40,996 nucleotides of DNA from Streptomyces boncukensis (GCF_011045075.1 NZ_JAAKZZ010000009.1:1-40996), one strand, 5' to 3'. Counted from the first letter of the stretch, positions 7,321 to 16,684 are shown. The notes: a model not told the origin generated them from the letters alone. Made by a program: numbers and translations.

Positions 7321-9732
7321 ATGGCGGGGCATCTCAGCCCACTTCACAACTCCCAGTACCTCGCTGCTGACGCCGCCGAACTGACGAGCGGCAACCGCGG
7401 TCTTGTGATCGTGATTGCGGTGGTCGCGCTGGCAGCGCTCGGCGTCGCCGTGGTGCTGGTACGACAAGTGCTCGCCGCCGGCGAGGGCACGGACAACATG
7501 AAGAAGATCGCCGCGGCCGTGCAGGAAGGCGCGAATGCCTATCTGGCGCGGCAGCTGCGCACCCTCGGTGTATTCGCCGTCGTGGTGTTCTTCCTGCTCA
7601 TGCTGCTGCCCGCCGACGATATGGAACAGCGGCTAGGCCGTTCGTTGTTCTTCTTGGTCGGAGCGGCATTCTCGGCGGCCACCGGGTATATCGGCATGTG
7701 GCTGGCGGTGCGCAGCAATGTGCGAGTGGCGGCTGCGGCGCGTGAGGCGACTCCCGCTCCGGGGCAGCCCGCCGTGGATCCGACCTCCGTCTCGCACCGT
7801 GCCATGAAGATCGCATTTCGCACGGGCGGCGTCGTCGGAATGTTCACCGTCGGCCTCGGGCTGCTCGGTGCCGCGAGTGTCGTTCTCGTCTACGCCGCGG
7901 ACGCGCCCAAGGTGCTGGAGGGCTTCGGTCTCGGCGCCGCGCTGATCGCGATGTTCATGAGGGTCGGCGGCGGCATCTTCACCAAGGCCGCGGACGTCGG
8001 TGCCGACCTCGTCGGCAAGGTGGAGCAGGGCATCCCCGAGGACGACCCGCGCAACGCCGCCACCATCGCGGACAATGTCGGCGACAACGTCGGGGACTGC
8101 GCCGGGATGGCCGCCGACCTGTTCGAGTCGTACGCGGTCACCCTGGTCGCCGCGCTGATCCTGGGCACCGCCGTGTTCGGCAACGACGGGCTGGCGTTCC
8201 CGCTGCTGGTCCCGGCCATCGGGGTGATCACCGCGATGATCGGCGTCTTCGTCGTCGCACCGCGCCGCACCGACCGCAGCGGGATGACCGCGATCAACCG
8301 GGGCTTCTTCATCTCGGCGGCGATCTCGCTGGTGCTGGTTGCGGGTGCGGCGTTTGTGTACCTGCCCTCCTCGTACGCGGACCTCAAGGGCGTCTCCGGC
8401 GAGGACGCGCAGGAGATCCTCGGGCACAGCGGGGACCCGCGGGTGCTGGCCATCGCCGCCGTCGCCATCGGCATCGTGCTGGCCGCTCTGATCCAGCAGC
8501 TCACCGGCTACTTCACGGAGACCTCGCGCAAGCCCGTCAGGGACATCGGCAAGACCTCGCTGACCGGTCCTGCCACCGTCGTGCTGTCCGGGATCTCCAT
8601 CGGCCTGGAGTCCGCCGTCTACACCGCGCTGCTGATCGGGCTGAGCGTCTACGGCGCGTTCCTGCTCGGCGGCGGCACCGTGATGCTCGCGCTGTTCGCG
8701 GTGGCGCTCGCGGGCACCGGGCTGCTCACCACCGTCGGCGTCATCGTCGCCATGGACACCTTCGGGCCGGTCTCCGACAACGCCCAGGGCATCGCCGAGA
8801 TGTCCGGCGACGTCGAGGGTCAGGGCGCGCAGGTGCTCACCGACCTGGACGCCGTCGGCAACACCACCAAGGCGATCACCAAGGGCATCGCCATCGCCAC
8901 GGCCGTGCTCGCCGCCGCCGCGCTCTTCGGCTCGTACCGCACGGAGCTGAGCGAGGCGCTGGCCGACGCGGACCAGAGCGCGGGCAAGATGCTGGAGCTG
9001 ATGGACATCGCACAGCCCAGCACTCTGGTCGGGCTGATGTTCGGGGCTGCGGTCGTCTTCCTCTTCTCCGGGCTGGCGATCAACGCGGTCTCGCGCTCCG
9101 CCGGCGCGGTGGTCTACGAGGTGCGGCGGCAGTTCCGCGACAAGCCCGGGATCATGGACTACAGCCAGCAGCCGGAGTACGGCCGCGTCGTGGACATCTG
9201 CACCAAGGACGCGCTGCGCGAGCTGACCACACCGGGGCTGCTCGCCGTGATGTCGCCGATCCTGGTCGGCTTCACCTTCGGGGTGGGCGCGCTGGCCGCG
9301 TTCCTCGCGGGCGCGATCGGCGCGGGCACGCTGATGGCCGTCTTCCTGGCCAACTCGGGCGGCGCCTGGGACAACGCCAAGAAGCTGGTCGAGGACGGCC
9401 ACCACGGCGGCAAGGGCAGCGAGGCACACGAGGCCACCGTGATCGGCGACACGGTCGGCGACCCGTTCAAGGACACCGCGGGCCCGGCGATCAACCCGCT
9501 GCTGAAGGTGATGAACCTGGTGGCGCTGCTCATCGCGCCCGCCGTGGTGAAGTTCAGCTACGGCGAGGACAAGAGCGTCGCCATGCGGGCCCTGATCGCC
9601 TCGCTCGCGGTGGTGGTCGTCGTCGGCGCGGTGTACCTCTCCAAGCGGCGCGGCATCGCGGTCGGCGGTGAGGAGGAGGGCGAGGGCAGCGAGCGCGTCG
9701 CGGAGCCCTCGGATCCGGTGGCGGCCTCCTAG
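7321..9732 (+). CDS. hppA: Membrane-bound proton-translocating pyrophosphatase
   Basis: Integral membrane enzyme of 803 residues that couples pyrophosphate hydrolysis to proton export. Many hydrophobic segments are visible, with the family catalytic regions: DVGADLVGKVEQGIPEDDPR and DNVGDNVGDCAGMAADLFESY (substrate and magnesium binding), SDNAQGIAEMSG, and near the C-terminus GGAWDNAKKLVEDG with GDTVGDPFKDTAGPAINPL. The motif GNTTKAITKG carries Lys where potassium-dependent enzymes have Ala, the established mark of the potassium-independent class. The ATG at 7321 has AAGGAGG about seven bases upstream, so the open frame back to 7258 is not used. A strong terminator follows at 9753. Confidence 0.96.
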   Translation: MAGHLSPLHNSQYLAADAAELTSGNRGLVIVIAVVALAALGVAVVLVRQVLAAGEGTDNMKKIAAAVQEGANAYLARQLRTLGVFAVVVFFLLMLLPADDMEQRLGRSLFFLVGAAFSAATGYIGMWLAVRSNVRVAAAAREATPAPGQPAVDPTSVSHRAMKIAFRTGGVVGMFTVGLGLLGAASVVLVYAADAPKVLEGFGLGAALIAMFMRVGGGIFTKAADVGADLVGKVEQGIPEDDPRNAATIADNVGDNVGDCAGMAADLFESYAVTLVAALILGTAVFGNDGLAFPLLVPAIGVITAMIGVFVVAPRRTDRSGMTAINRGFFISAAISLVLVAGAAFVYLPSSYADLKGVSGEDAQEILGHSGDPRVLAIAAVAIGIVLAALIQQLTGYFTETSRKPVRDIGKTSLTGPATVVLSGISIGLESAVYTALLIGLSVYGAFLLGGGTVMLALFAVALAGTGLLTTVGVIVAMDTFGPVSDNAQGIAEMSGDVEGQGAQVLTDLDAVGNTTKAITKGIAIATAVLAAAALFGSYRTELSEALADADQSAGKMLELMDIAQPSTLVGLMFGAAVVFLFSGLAINAVSRSAGAVVYEVRRQFRDKPGIMDYSQQPEYGRVVDICTKDALRELTTPGLLAVMSPILVGFTFGVGALAAFLAGAIGAGTLMAVFLANSGGAWDNAKKLVEDGHHGGKGSEAHEATVIGDTVGDPFKDTAGPAINPLLKVMNLVALLIAPAVVKFSYGEDKSVAMRALIASLAVVVVVGAVYLSKRRGIAVGGEEEGEGSERVAEPSDPVAAS

Positions 9733-9752
9733 ACGTCCGTCCCCCCGGCCCC

Positions 9753-9799
9753 GGCGCCCCCTTCCCGCGTGTGCATCGCGCGCCCGGGAAGGGGGCGCC
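9753..9799 (+). terminator. Strong hairpin terminator after hppA
   Basis: A 15-base perfect inverted repeat: GGCGCCCCCTTCCCG at 9753-9767 and its complement at 9785-9799, with a 17-base loop, starting 20 bases after the hppA stop. No clear T-run, as is common for Streptomyces terminators. Confidence 0.8.
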
Positions 9800-9880
9800 T
9801 TCGCGGGTACGGGCCCGGGCGGCCCACGGGCCCCGGCGGCAACTGCGGTTCGGACGAGGAGCGTTGGAGCCCGCCCCGTC

Positions 9881-9922
9881 GCCCCGCCCTCCCGCGCGGT
9901 GCCGGGCGCGGGAGGGCGGGGC
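9881..9922. terminator. Second hairpin downstream of hppA
   Basis: Perfect 17-base inverted repeat, GCCCCGCCCTCCCGCGC at 9881-9897 and its complement at 9906-9922, loop of eight. It may reinforce termination or insulate the next promoter. Together with the 9753 hairpin it fills most of the 313-base gap before the lipoprotein gene; I see no gene in that gap. Confidence 0.7.
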
Positions 9923-10045
9923 GAACGCCGGGATCCGTGTGGTGCAAATGGCTGTAATCCCGGATGAATGTTTCCCTCGACTCGTCGTGGGTCCCGCCGT
10001 GGCGTGTATGTTCCGGGCCGTACAGCCATGGAAGGGACCGATCCG

Positions 10046-10609
10046 GTGAACAAGATGCTTGCGGCCGCACTGTCCGGCGGCGCGGCGCTCGTACTCGTGC
10101 TGACGGGGTGCAGCGACGACGACAGCGGCAAGAAGCGGGACGACTGGGCCAAGAAGGTGTGTGACCAGGTGAAGCCCGAGGTCCAGAAGATCCGGGCGGC
10201 CAACGACTCGATCGACCAGGCGTCCAAGGAGAACAAGTCGCCCGAGGACGTCAAGAAGGCCGATTCGGCCGCCTTCCAGCAGATCTCCGGCGCGTACAAG
10301 TCGCTGGCGGACGCCGTGGACGACGCGGGTGCGCCGCCGGTGGACGACGGCGCGAAGGTCCAGAAGGACGCCGTGTCCGAGCTGAAGGGCCTCTCCTCGC
10401 AGTACGCCGATTTGAAGACCCGGGTCGACAAGCTCGACCCCGACAAGAACTTCGACGAGGGCCTGCGCGGCGTCGCGACGAGGCTCGGCGAGCTCGGCAA
10501 GGGCGGCGACAAGGCGCTCAACAAGCTCCAGTCGGGCGACCTGGGCAAGGCCATGGCCAAGCAGGAGGGCTGCAAGCGGCCCACCGGCTCCGCCACCCGG
10601 AGCGGCTGA
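10046..10609 (+). CDS. Small secreted lipoprotein of unknown function
   Basis: A lipoprotein signal peptide is visible: NKM, a hydrophobic stretch (LAAALSGGAALVLVL), then the lipobox LTGC, so the mature protein would be lipid-anchored at Cys. The mature part (about 165 residues) is hydrophilic, rich in Lys, Asp and Ser, and looks largely helical (VKPEVQKIRAANDSIDQASK; SGAYKSLADAVDDAG), with two Cys besides the lipobox. The GTG at 10046 has GAAGGGA nine bases upstream, which I prefer to the ATG at 10028. The gene is conserved by position in Streptomyces, as far as I recall; no enzymatic motif is visible. Confidence 0.85.
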   Translation: MNKMLAAALSGGAALVLVLTGCSDDDSGKKRDDWAKKVCDQVKPEVQKIRAANDSIDQASKENKSPEDVKKADSAAFQQISGAYKSLADAVDDAGAPPVDDGAKVQKDAVSELKGLSSQYADLKTRVDKLDPDKNFDEGLRGVATRLGELGKGGDKALNKLQSGDLGKAMAKQEGCKRPTGSATRSG

Positions 10610-10670
10610 TCCGCCGGCGACCCCGGCCGCAGCCCCCTCAGGGCCTCCGGCCGGGAGGCAACAGGCGACA

Positions 10671-12221
10671 ATGGGCCCCGTGAGCGACAACGTGCTTCCC
10701 ACCGGCCGAGACGAGTGTGTGCGGCAGCTGCGTGCCGCGATGACCGACGCGCGGTTCACCGCGGACGGGCTCCTGGAGCTGCTCGGCGCGCCCGCGTACG
10801 CCGCGCTCGCGCGCGGCGAGACCGTGCCCGCGCTGCGTGCCACGCGCGGCGAGGGCCCGCTGGAGACGCTCGTACGGCTCTTCCTGCTCCAGCAGCCCGC
10901 GCCGTACGCGGGGGCGCGCGCCGCGCTTCCCGTGGAGGAGGCGCTGGCGGACGGCTGGCTGGCGCGTACGGGCACGGGTTCGGGTTCGGATACGGGAGTC
11001 GGCGCGGTCGGCGAGGTGCGGGCCACGGTGGACGTCCGCCCGTACAGCGGGCCGGACGGCGAGGACTGGTGGATCGTCTCCGACCTCGGCTGCGCGGTCG
11101 GCGGCGCGGCCGGGATCGCCGAGGAGCGGGAGGACGTCGTGCTCGGCGTCGGTGGCGCCTCGACCACGCTGGCTGGGCTCATGGTGCGTACGCCGGTGGG
11201 GCGCGCGCTGGATCTGGGCTCCGGCTCCGGTGTTCAGGCGCTGCACGCGTCCCGGTTCGCCACCCACGTCACGGCCACCGACCTCAACCCGCGCGCGCTG
11301 CACATCACGCGCCTCACCCTCGCGCTGTCCGGCGCCCCGGCCGCCGAGCTGCGCGAGGGCTCGCTCTTCGCGCCGGTGGCCGACGAGGAGCCGTACGACC
11401 TGATCGTCTCCAACCCGCCCTTCGTGATCTCGCCCGGCGCCCGTCTGACCTATCGAGACGGGGGCATGGCCGGGGACGATCTGTGCCGCACACTTGTGGG
11501 TGAGTCAGCTGGACGGCTGGCGGAGGGCGGCTACGGTCAGCTGCTCGCCAACTGGGAGCACCGGGCGGACGAGGACTGGCGGGAGCGGGTGTCTTCCTGG
11601 GTGCCGCGCGGGTGCGACGCGTGGATCGTGCAGCGCGAGGTGCAGGACATCGCGCAGTACGCCGAGCTGTGGCTGCGCGACGCGGGCGATCACCGCAAGG
11701 ATCCGGCCGAGTACGCGGCCCGCTACGACGCCTGGCTGAGCGCGTTCGAGGCGCGCGGCACCAAGGCGGTCGGATTCGGCTGGATCACCCTGCGCCGAAC
11801 GGAAGCGGAACGTCCGTCTGTGATCGCGGAGGAGTGGACGCACCCGGTGGAACAGCCGCTCGGCGGTGTGCTCCGGGCCCACTTCGACCGGCAGGAGTTC
11901 CTGCGTACAACGGATGACGCGGCCCTGCTCCAGCACCGCTACCTGCTCGCTGACGAGGTGATGCAGGAGCAGATCGGGCTCCCGGGCGCAGAGGATCCGG
12001 AGTATGTGGTGCTGCGCCAGCACCGGGGCATGCGGCGGGCCACGACGGTGGACACGGTGGGCGCCGGATTCGCCGGGGTGTGCGACGGCACCCTCAGCGC
12101 GGGACAGATCCTGGAGGCGATCGGACAGCTCGTCGGCGAGGATCCGGGCAAGCTGCGCGCCCGCACTCCCGCGTCCATCCGGCTGCTGGTCGAGCAGGGC
12201 TTCCTGGATCCCGTCGGCTAG
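10671..12221 (+). CDS. Class I SAM-dependent methyltransferase (PrmC/RsmC-like NPPF motif)
   Basis: A 516-residue protein. The catalytic core shows motif I as ALDLGSGSGVQALHAS (around residues 180-195), the acidic residue in VTATDLNPRAL, and VSNPPFVISPG (around residue 245), the NPPF/Y signature of enzymes that methylate amino groups of bases or glutamine. The long N-terminal helical domain and a C-terminal winged-helix-like tail flank it. Substrate cannot be told from the sequence. The start may be ATG 10671 or GTG 10680; a GGGAGG lies upstream. The gene ends in a tandem repeat and converges on the DUF2752 gene across a hairpin. Confidence 0.85.
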   Translation: MGPVSDNVLPTGRDECVRQLRAAMTDARFTADGLLELLGAPAYAALARGETVPALRATRGEGPLETLVRLFLLQQPAPYAGARAALPVEEALADGWLARTGTGSGSDTGVGAVGEVRATVDVRPYSGPDGEDWWIVSDLGCAVGGAAGIAEEREDVVLGVGGASTTLAGLMVRTPVGRALDLGSGSGVQALHASRFATHVTATDLNPRALHITRLTLALSGAPAAELREGSLFAPVADEEPYDLIVSNPPFVISPGARLTYRDGGMAGDDLCRTLVGESAGRLAEGGYGQLLANWEHRADEDWRERVSSWVPRGCDAWIVQREVQDIAQYAELWLRDAGDHRKDPAEYAARYDAWLSAFEARGTKAVGFGWITLRRTEAERPSVIAEEWTHPVEQPLGGVLRAHFDRQEFLRTTDDAALLQHRYLLADEVMQEQIGLPGAEDPEYVVLRQHRGMRRATTVDTVGAGFAGVCDGTLSAGQILEAIGQLVGEDPGKLRARTPASIRLLVEQGFLDPVG

Positions 12222-12338
12222 GACGTGCCGGCTGGGACGTGCCGGCTGGGACGTGCCGGCTGGGACGTGCCGGCTGGGACGTGCCGACTGGGGCCTGTCG
12301 GCTTAGGACGTGCCGGCTGGGGCCTGCCGGGGATATGC
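12221..12338. repeat. Tandem 14-base repeat directly after the methyltransferase stop
   Basis: The unit GGACGTGCCGGCTG occurs five times head to tail from 12221 with period 14 (the fifth copy has one change), then continues as degenerate copies to about 12338. The first unit begins on the last base of the TAG stop. There are no spacers and no coding. Confidence 0.9.
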
Positions 12339-12349
12339 AGCCAGTACGG

Positions 12350-12393
12350 GGCGCTCGCGGCTCTCGGGGGCGCCCCGGGGAGCCGCGAGCGCC
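12350..12393. terminator. Bidirectional hairpin between convergent genes
   Basis: Perfect 14-base inverted repeat: GGCGCTCGCGGCTC at 12350-12363 and its complement at 12380-12393. It sits between the convergent methyltransferase and DUF2752 genes and could serve both. Confidence 0.75.
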
Positions 12394-12448
12394 GGAGAGC
12401 AGCGAGACGCGAGCCGCGAGCCGCGCCCCCCGGACGCCCCTGGGCCGG

Positions 12449-13012
12449 TCAGCCCGCCAGGTTGCGGGCCGCCACCCAGGCGACGGCTCCCGCCAGCACG
12501 GCCGCCGTGCCCCGCTTGCCCAGCCGGGGCCGGTAGCGGCGGCCGCGCAGCCCCTCGTACAGCCAGCGCCCCGAGAGGTACGTGGCGGCGGGGAGGCCGA
12601 CGAGCAGCAGCGCTGCGTTGTCGTGCAGCGCGGCGGCGAAGTCGCCGTGCATCAGGTCGTACGCCATGCGCGTGCCGCCGCAGGCGGGGCAGAGCAGTCC
12701 CGTGGCCCAGTTGAACGGGCAGCGGGGCAGCCAGTGGCCCGGCTCGTGCGGATTGGTGCCGTACAGGTAGACGGCCCCGCCCACCGCAGCGAGGGCTGCG
12801 GCGAGCGGTGGTGCCGCGGGGTGGGACACGGCGGTCCGGAGCCGGTTGACGAGGGTGGAGGAGGTGAAAGAAGCGAAGAGGAAGGGGACGGGCTGCTTCG
12901 CTGAGTTCACCGAAGAATCAGAGATCCCCCCGGGAACCCCCCTGTTTTCTCTCCCCCCGTTCACATCTCCGCGGCCCCGGGCCGCTGTGCTCCCCGGTGG
13001 GGAGTCAGCCAC
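12449..13012 (-). CDS. DUF2752-type membrane protein
   Basis: Small membrane protein with the DUF2752 hallmark CPFNWATGLLCPACGGTRM and hydrophobic segments before and after it (LAAALAAVGGAVYLYG; NAALLLVGLPAATYLSGRWLY; AAVLAGAVAWVAARN). Function is unknown; the CPxCGxTR motif suggests a metal or redox site, which is inference. The GTG at 13012 overlaps the stop of the upstream TM2 gene, suggesting coupling, but the first 35-40 residues are low-complexity, and a later GTG (residue 35, near 12910) is a plausible real start. Confidence 0.75.
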   Translation of the reverse strand: MADSPPGSTAARGRGDVNGGRENRGVPGGISDSSVNSAKQPVPFLFASFTSSTLVNRLRTAVSHPAAPPLAAALAAVGGAVYLYGTNPHEPGHWLPRCPFNWATGLLCPACGGTRMAYDLMHGDFAAALHDNAALLLVGLPAATYLSGRWLYEGLRGRRYRPRLGKRGTAAVLAGAVAWVAARNLAG

Positions 13013-13403
13013 GCAGAACGCGGCCTTCCGCGTCCGTCCGGCTGTCGCTGACGAGGAACATGATGCCGTCGATCAGCGCCCAGATGCCGAGGCCGCCGCA
13101 GGTCAGGAGCTGTCCGATGCCCATGCCGACGTGGCCGGTGTAGAACCGGCCTATGCCGAGGGTGCCGATGAACAGCTGGAGCACACCGGCGACGATCTTC
13201 GACTTGTTCGAGAGGGGACGCCCGTAGGGGTCGTAGCCGTACGGCGCGTTCGGGTCGTAGCCCGCGGGGGCGCCGCCCATCGGGGCCTGCTGGGGGTAGC
13301 CGTAGGCGGGCTGGCCGGGGACTGCGCCGGGCTGCTGGGCATAGGGGTTCTGTCCTGGCTGCTGCGGGTAGCCGTAGCCGCCGGGCTGCTGTGGATTGGA
13401 CAC
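13005..13403 (-). CDS. TM2-domain membrane protein with Pro/Gln/Tyr-rich N-terminus
   Basis: About 132 residues. The first 75 are a low-complexity tail rich in Pro, Gln, Gly and Tyr (QQPGGYGYPQQPGQNPYAQQ). The TM2 domain follows: SKIVAGVLQLFIGTLGIGRF, YTGHVGMGIGQLL and IWALIDGIMFL, two membrane helices with the conserved GRFY and D in the second. Streptomyces encode several such proteins of unknown function. The GTG at 13403 has GGAGG five bases upstream (reverse strand), so I prefer it to the ATG at 13445. Confidence 0.85.
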   Translation of the reverse strand: MSNPQQPGGYGYPQQPGQNPYAQQPGAVPGQPAYGYPQQAPMGGAPAGYDPNAPYGYDPYGRPLSNKSKIVAGVLQLFIGTLGIGRFYTGHVGMGIGQLLTCGGLGIWALIDGIMFLVSDSRTDAEGRVLRG

Positions 13404-13520
13404 CTGGTCCTCCGAGGTCGAGCGGTACCTGAAAGCCCCAGCCATGTTGCCAGAGTCACCGGGCGGCAGGATGGCTGGTTGTCGGGTTACCGTTCGAGTG
13501 GCGTTGCGGACTTTTTCCGT

Positions 13521-13550
13521 TTGACATGGAGGCGGGAGGTACCGTCACAC
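13521..13550 (+). promoter_or_regulatory. Possible topA promoter
   Basis: A perfect TTGACA lies at 13521-13526. At the right spacing there is only a poor -10 match (TCACAC at 13545), so the assignment is weak. It is the only -35-like hexamer in the divergent gap between the TM2 gene and topA. Supercoiling control of topA is known in Streptomyces but cannot be read here. Confidence 0.35.
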
Positions 13551-13596
13551 TCCGCAGCGACACCGATGCTGAATGCCGACCGAGAGAAGAGCGAAG

Positions 13597-16491
13597 TTGT
13601 CCCCGACCCACGAGACCGCAGACGGCGGGCGCCGACTCGTGATCGTCGAGTCCCCTGCCAAGGCTAAGACGATCAAGGGCTATCTCGGCCCTGGCTATGT
13701 GGTCGAGGCCAGCGTCGGGCACATCCGCGACCTTCCGAACGGCGCGGCCGAGGTCCCGGCGAAGTACAAGGGGGAGTCCTGGGCCCGGCTCGGGGTCAAT
13801 GTGGACCACGACTTCGAACCGCTGTACGTGGTCAACAGCGATAAGAAGGACCAGGTCAAGAAGCTGAAGCAGCTCCTGGCCGAGTCGGACGAGCTCCTCC
13901 TCGCCACCGATGAGGACCGCGAGGGCGAGGCCATCGCCTGGCATCTGCGCGAGGTCCTCAAGCCCAAGGTCCCGGTCAAGCGGATGGTCTTCCACGAGAT
14001 CACCAAGGACGCCATCCAGAGCGCCGTCCGCAACCCCCGCGACCTCAACCAGCGGCTGGTCGACGCCCAGGAGACCCGCCGTATCCTCGACCGGCTGTAC
14101 GGCTACGAGGTCTCGCCGGTGCTGTGGAAGAAGGTCATGCCGCGGCTCTCTGCGGGCCGTGTGCAGTCGGTGGCCACCCGGCTGGTGGTGGAGCGGGAGC
14201 GGGAGCGGATGGCGTTCCGCTCCGCCGAGTACTGGGACCTGACCGGCACCTTCGCGACGGGGCAGGCGGAGGATGCCCCGTCGGGCGGCCCGGCCGTGCC
14301 GCCGGCCTTCGCCGCCAGGCTGACGGTCGTCGACGGGCGGCGGGTGGCCCAGGGGCGCGACTTCGGCTCGGACGGGCAGCTGAAGGACCCGTCCACGGTG
14401 CTGCACCTGGACGAGCAGGCGGCGCGCACGCTGGCGGCTGCCCTGGCGGACACGGACTTCGCGGTCCGCTCCGTCGAGTCCAAGCCGTACCGGCGCGGGC
14501 CGTACGCCCCGTTCCGTACGACCACGCTCCAGCAGGAGGCGAGCCGCAAGCTGGGGTTCGGCGCGAAGTCCACCATGCAGGTGGCCCAGAAGCTGTACGA
14601 GAACGGCTTCATCACGTACATGCGTACGGATTCCACGACGCTCTCCGACACCGCGGTCGCGGCCGCCCGCGCGCAGGTCACGCAGTTGTACGGGGCCGAG
14701 TATCTGCCGGACAAGCCGCGGACGTACGCGGGCAAGGTCAAGAACGCGCAGGAGGCGCACGAGGCGATCCGCCCCTCCGGCGACCGCTTCCGCACGCCCG
14801 CCGAGACGGGTTTGACCGGTGATCAGTTCAAGCTCTACGAGCTGATCTGGAAGCGGACCGTCGCCTCCCAGATGAAGGACGCGGTCGGGCAGTCGGTCAC
14901 CGTCAAGGTGGGCGGGCGCTCGGCGGACGGGCGGGACGCGGAGTTCAGCGCCACCGGTAAGATCATCACCTTCCACGGCTTCCTCAAGGCGTACGTCGAG
15001 GGCGCCGACGACCCCAACGCCGAGCTGGACGACCGCGAGCGGCGGCTCCCGCAGGTCGCGGAGGGTGACGCGCTGACCGCGACCGACATGTCCGTCGACG
15101 GCCACGCCACCAAGCCCCCGGCCCGCTACACCGAGGCGACGCTGGTCAAGGAGCTGGAAGAGCGCGAGATCGGGCGTCCGTCCACCTATGCGTCAATCAT
15201 CAGTACGATTCTCGACCGGCGCTATGTCTTCAAGAAGGGCACGGCCCTGGTGCCGTCCTTCCTCAGCTTCGCGGTGGTCGGGCTGCTGGAGAAGCACTTC
15301 GGACGGCTCGTCGACTACGACTTCACCGCCAAGATGGAGGACGACCTCGACCGCATCGCGGCCGGGAACGCCCAGGCGATCCCCTGGCTGCGGCGGTTCT
15401 ACTTCGGCGAGGGGGCCGAGGGCGGGGGCGCGGGCGAGGCGAACGGTTCCGCCGACGGCCTGAAGGAACTGGTGTCCGACCTGGGTGCGATCGACGCCCG
15501 CGGCGTCTCCTCGTTCCCCGTCGGCGAGGGCATCATGCTGCGCGTCGGGCGCTACGGCGCGTACGTCGAGGGCCCCAGCCAGCAGGAGGGCGAGCCGGGC
15601 CCGCGCGCGGACGTGCCGGACGACCTGCCGCCGGACGAGCTGACCGTCGAGTACGCCAAGGAGCTGCTGGCCAAGCCCAGCGGGGACTTCGAGCTGGGCA
15701 CGGACCCGGAGACCGGCCGCCCGATCGTCGCCCGCGACGGGCGGTACGGCCCGTACGTCACCGAGGTGCTGCCCGAGGGCACGCCCAAGAGCGGCAAGAA
15801 CGCCGTCAAGCCGCGCACCGCCTCGCTGCTCCGCTCGATGTCGCTGGACACCGTCACGCTGGAGCAGGCGCTCAAGCTGCTCTCGCTGCCGCGCGTGGTC
15901 GGCGTCGACCCGGAGTCGGGAGCCGAGATCACCGCGCAGAACGGCCGCTACGGGCCGTATATGAAGAAGGGCACGGACTCGCGCTCGCTGGAGAGCGAGG
16001 AGCAGATCTTCACGATCACGCTGGAGCAGGCGCTGGAGATCTACTCCAAGCCCAAGCAGCGCGGCCGGGCTGCCGCCAAGCCGCCGCTGAAGGAGCTGGG
16101 GACCGACCCCCAGACGGAGAAGCCGGTGGTCGTGAAGGACGGCCGGTTCGGCCCGTATGTGACGGACGGCGAGACGAACGCCACACTGCGCCGGGACGAC
16201 GACGTGGAGACGATCACGCCGGAGCGCGGCTTCGAGCTGCTCGCCGAGAAGCGGGCGAAGGGGCCGGCGAAGAAGGCTTCTGCGAAGAAGACGGCCGCGA
16301 AGAAGGCGCCGGCCAAGAAGGCGCCCGCGAAGGCGACCGCGGCGAAGGCGACCGCGGCGAAGTCGGCGGCGAAGAAGGCCCCGGCGAAGAAGTCGGCGGC
16401 CAAGAAGGCACCCGCGAAGAAGACGGCGGCCAAGAAGACGGCGGCGAAGAAGACCGCCACGGCGAAGCAGGCGTCCTCCTCGGCCGAGTGA
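13597..16491 (+). CDS. topA: DNA topoisomerase I
   Basis: Type IA topoisomerase that relaxes negative supercoils, 964 residues from the TTG start. The Toprim domain shows IVESPAKAKTIKGYLGPGY and ATDEDREGEAIAWHL (acidic metal-binding residues). The catalytic Tyr lies in GFITYMRTDSTTLS, and MPRLSAGRVQSVATRLVV belongs to the core. The C-terminal half has repeated topo C-terminal modules (RYGPYVTEVL, RYGPYMKKG, RFGPYVTDG) and ends in about 75 residues of Lys/Ala-rich repeats (KKxxAKK), typical of actinobacterial enzymes and involved in DNA binding. The start is TTG 13597, which begins the family-like LSPTHETADGG; ATG 13573 is in frame and possible. No operon partner is evident. Confidence 0.96.
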   Translation: MSPTHETADGGRRLVIVESPAKAKTIKGYLGPGYVVEASVGHIRDLPNGAAEVPAKYKGESWARLGVNVDHDFEPLYVVNSDKKDQVKKLKQLLAESDELLLATDEDREGEAIAWHLREVLKPKVPVKRMVFHEITKDAIQSAVRNPRDLNQRLVDAQETRRILDRLYGYEVSPVLWKKVMPRLSAGRVQSVATRLVVERERERMAFRSAEYWDLTGTFATGQAEDAPSGGPAVPPAFAARLTVVDGRRVAQGRDFGSDGQLKDPSTVLHLDEQAARTLAAALADTDFAVRSVESKPYRRGPYAPFRTTTLQQEASRKLGFGAKSTMQVAQKLYENGFITYMRTDSTTLSDTAVAAARAQVTQLYGAEYLPDKPRTYAGKVKNAQEAHEAIRPSGDRFRTPAETGLTGDQFKLYELIWKRTVASQMKDAVGQSVTVKVGGRSADGRDAEFSATGKIITFHGFLKAYVEGADDPNAELDDRERRLPQVAEGDALTATDMSVDGHATKPPARYTEATLVKELEEREIGRPSTYASIISTILDRRYVFKKGTALVPSFLSFAVVGLLEKHFGRLVDYDFTAKMEDDLDRIAAGNAQAIPWLRRFYFGEGAEGGGAGEANGSADGLKELVSDLGAIDARGVSSFPVGEGIMLRVGRYGAYVEGPSQQEGEPGPRADVPDDLPPDELTVEYAKELLAKPSGDFELGTDPETGRPIVARDGRYGPYVTEVLPEGTPKSGKNAVKPRTASLLRSMSLDTVTLEQALKLLSLPRVVGVDPESGAEITAQNGRYGPYMKKGTDSRSLESEEQIFTITLEQALEIYSKPKQRGRAAAKPPLKELGTDPQTEKPVVVKDGRFGPYVTDGETNATLRRDDDVETITPERGFELLAEKRAKGPAKKASAKKTAAKKAPAKKAPAKATAAKATAAKSAAKKAPAKKSAAKKAPAKKTAAKKTAAKKTATAKQASSSAE

Positions 16492-16684
16492 CGGCCCCCC
16501 TCGGCCGGGCGGGCCCCCTCGGCCGGGCGACGGCTGTGGCGGCGGCCGTTGCACGTCCGCGGGCCGCGCCGGCCCGCTCTCCCCGGGTTTTCGGACCGGG
16601 GGACGGGCCAGGGCAGCGGCGAGAAAACCGTGCTCTTGTTCGGGGAGTCGGCATCCTGTCGGTCCCTCGCTATACGCTGGCGGA

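Noticed and set aside
7633..10671. Long reverse-strand open frame over hppA and the lipoprotein gene
   Set aside because: Composition is that of an antisense shadow, with no conserved motif; both forward genes are well supported.
12221..12338. CRISPR-like array
   Set aside because: Units are 14 bases head to tail with no spacers, and no cas genes are near; the Cas4-like nuclease at 27895 belongs to the prophage recombination module.
13456..15105. Reverse-strand open frame over topA
   Set aside because: Antisense shadow caused by GC-biased third positions; no domain visible.
16255..16488. Tandem repeat as a separate element
   Set aside because: It encodes the Lys/Ala-rich tail usual in actinobacterial topoisomerase I.
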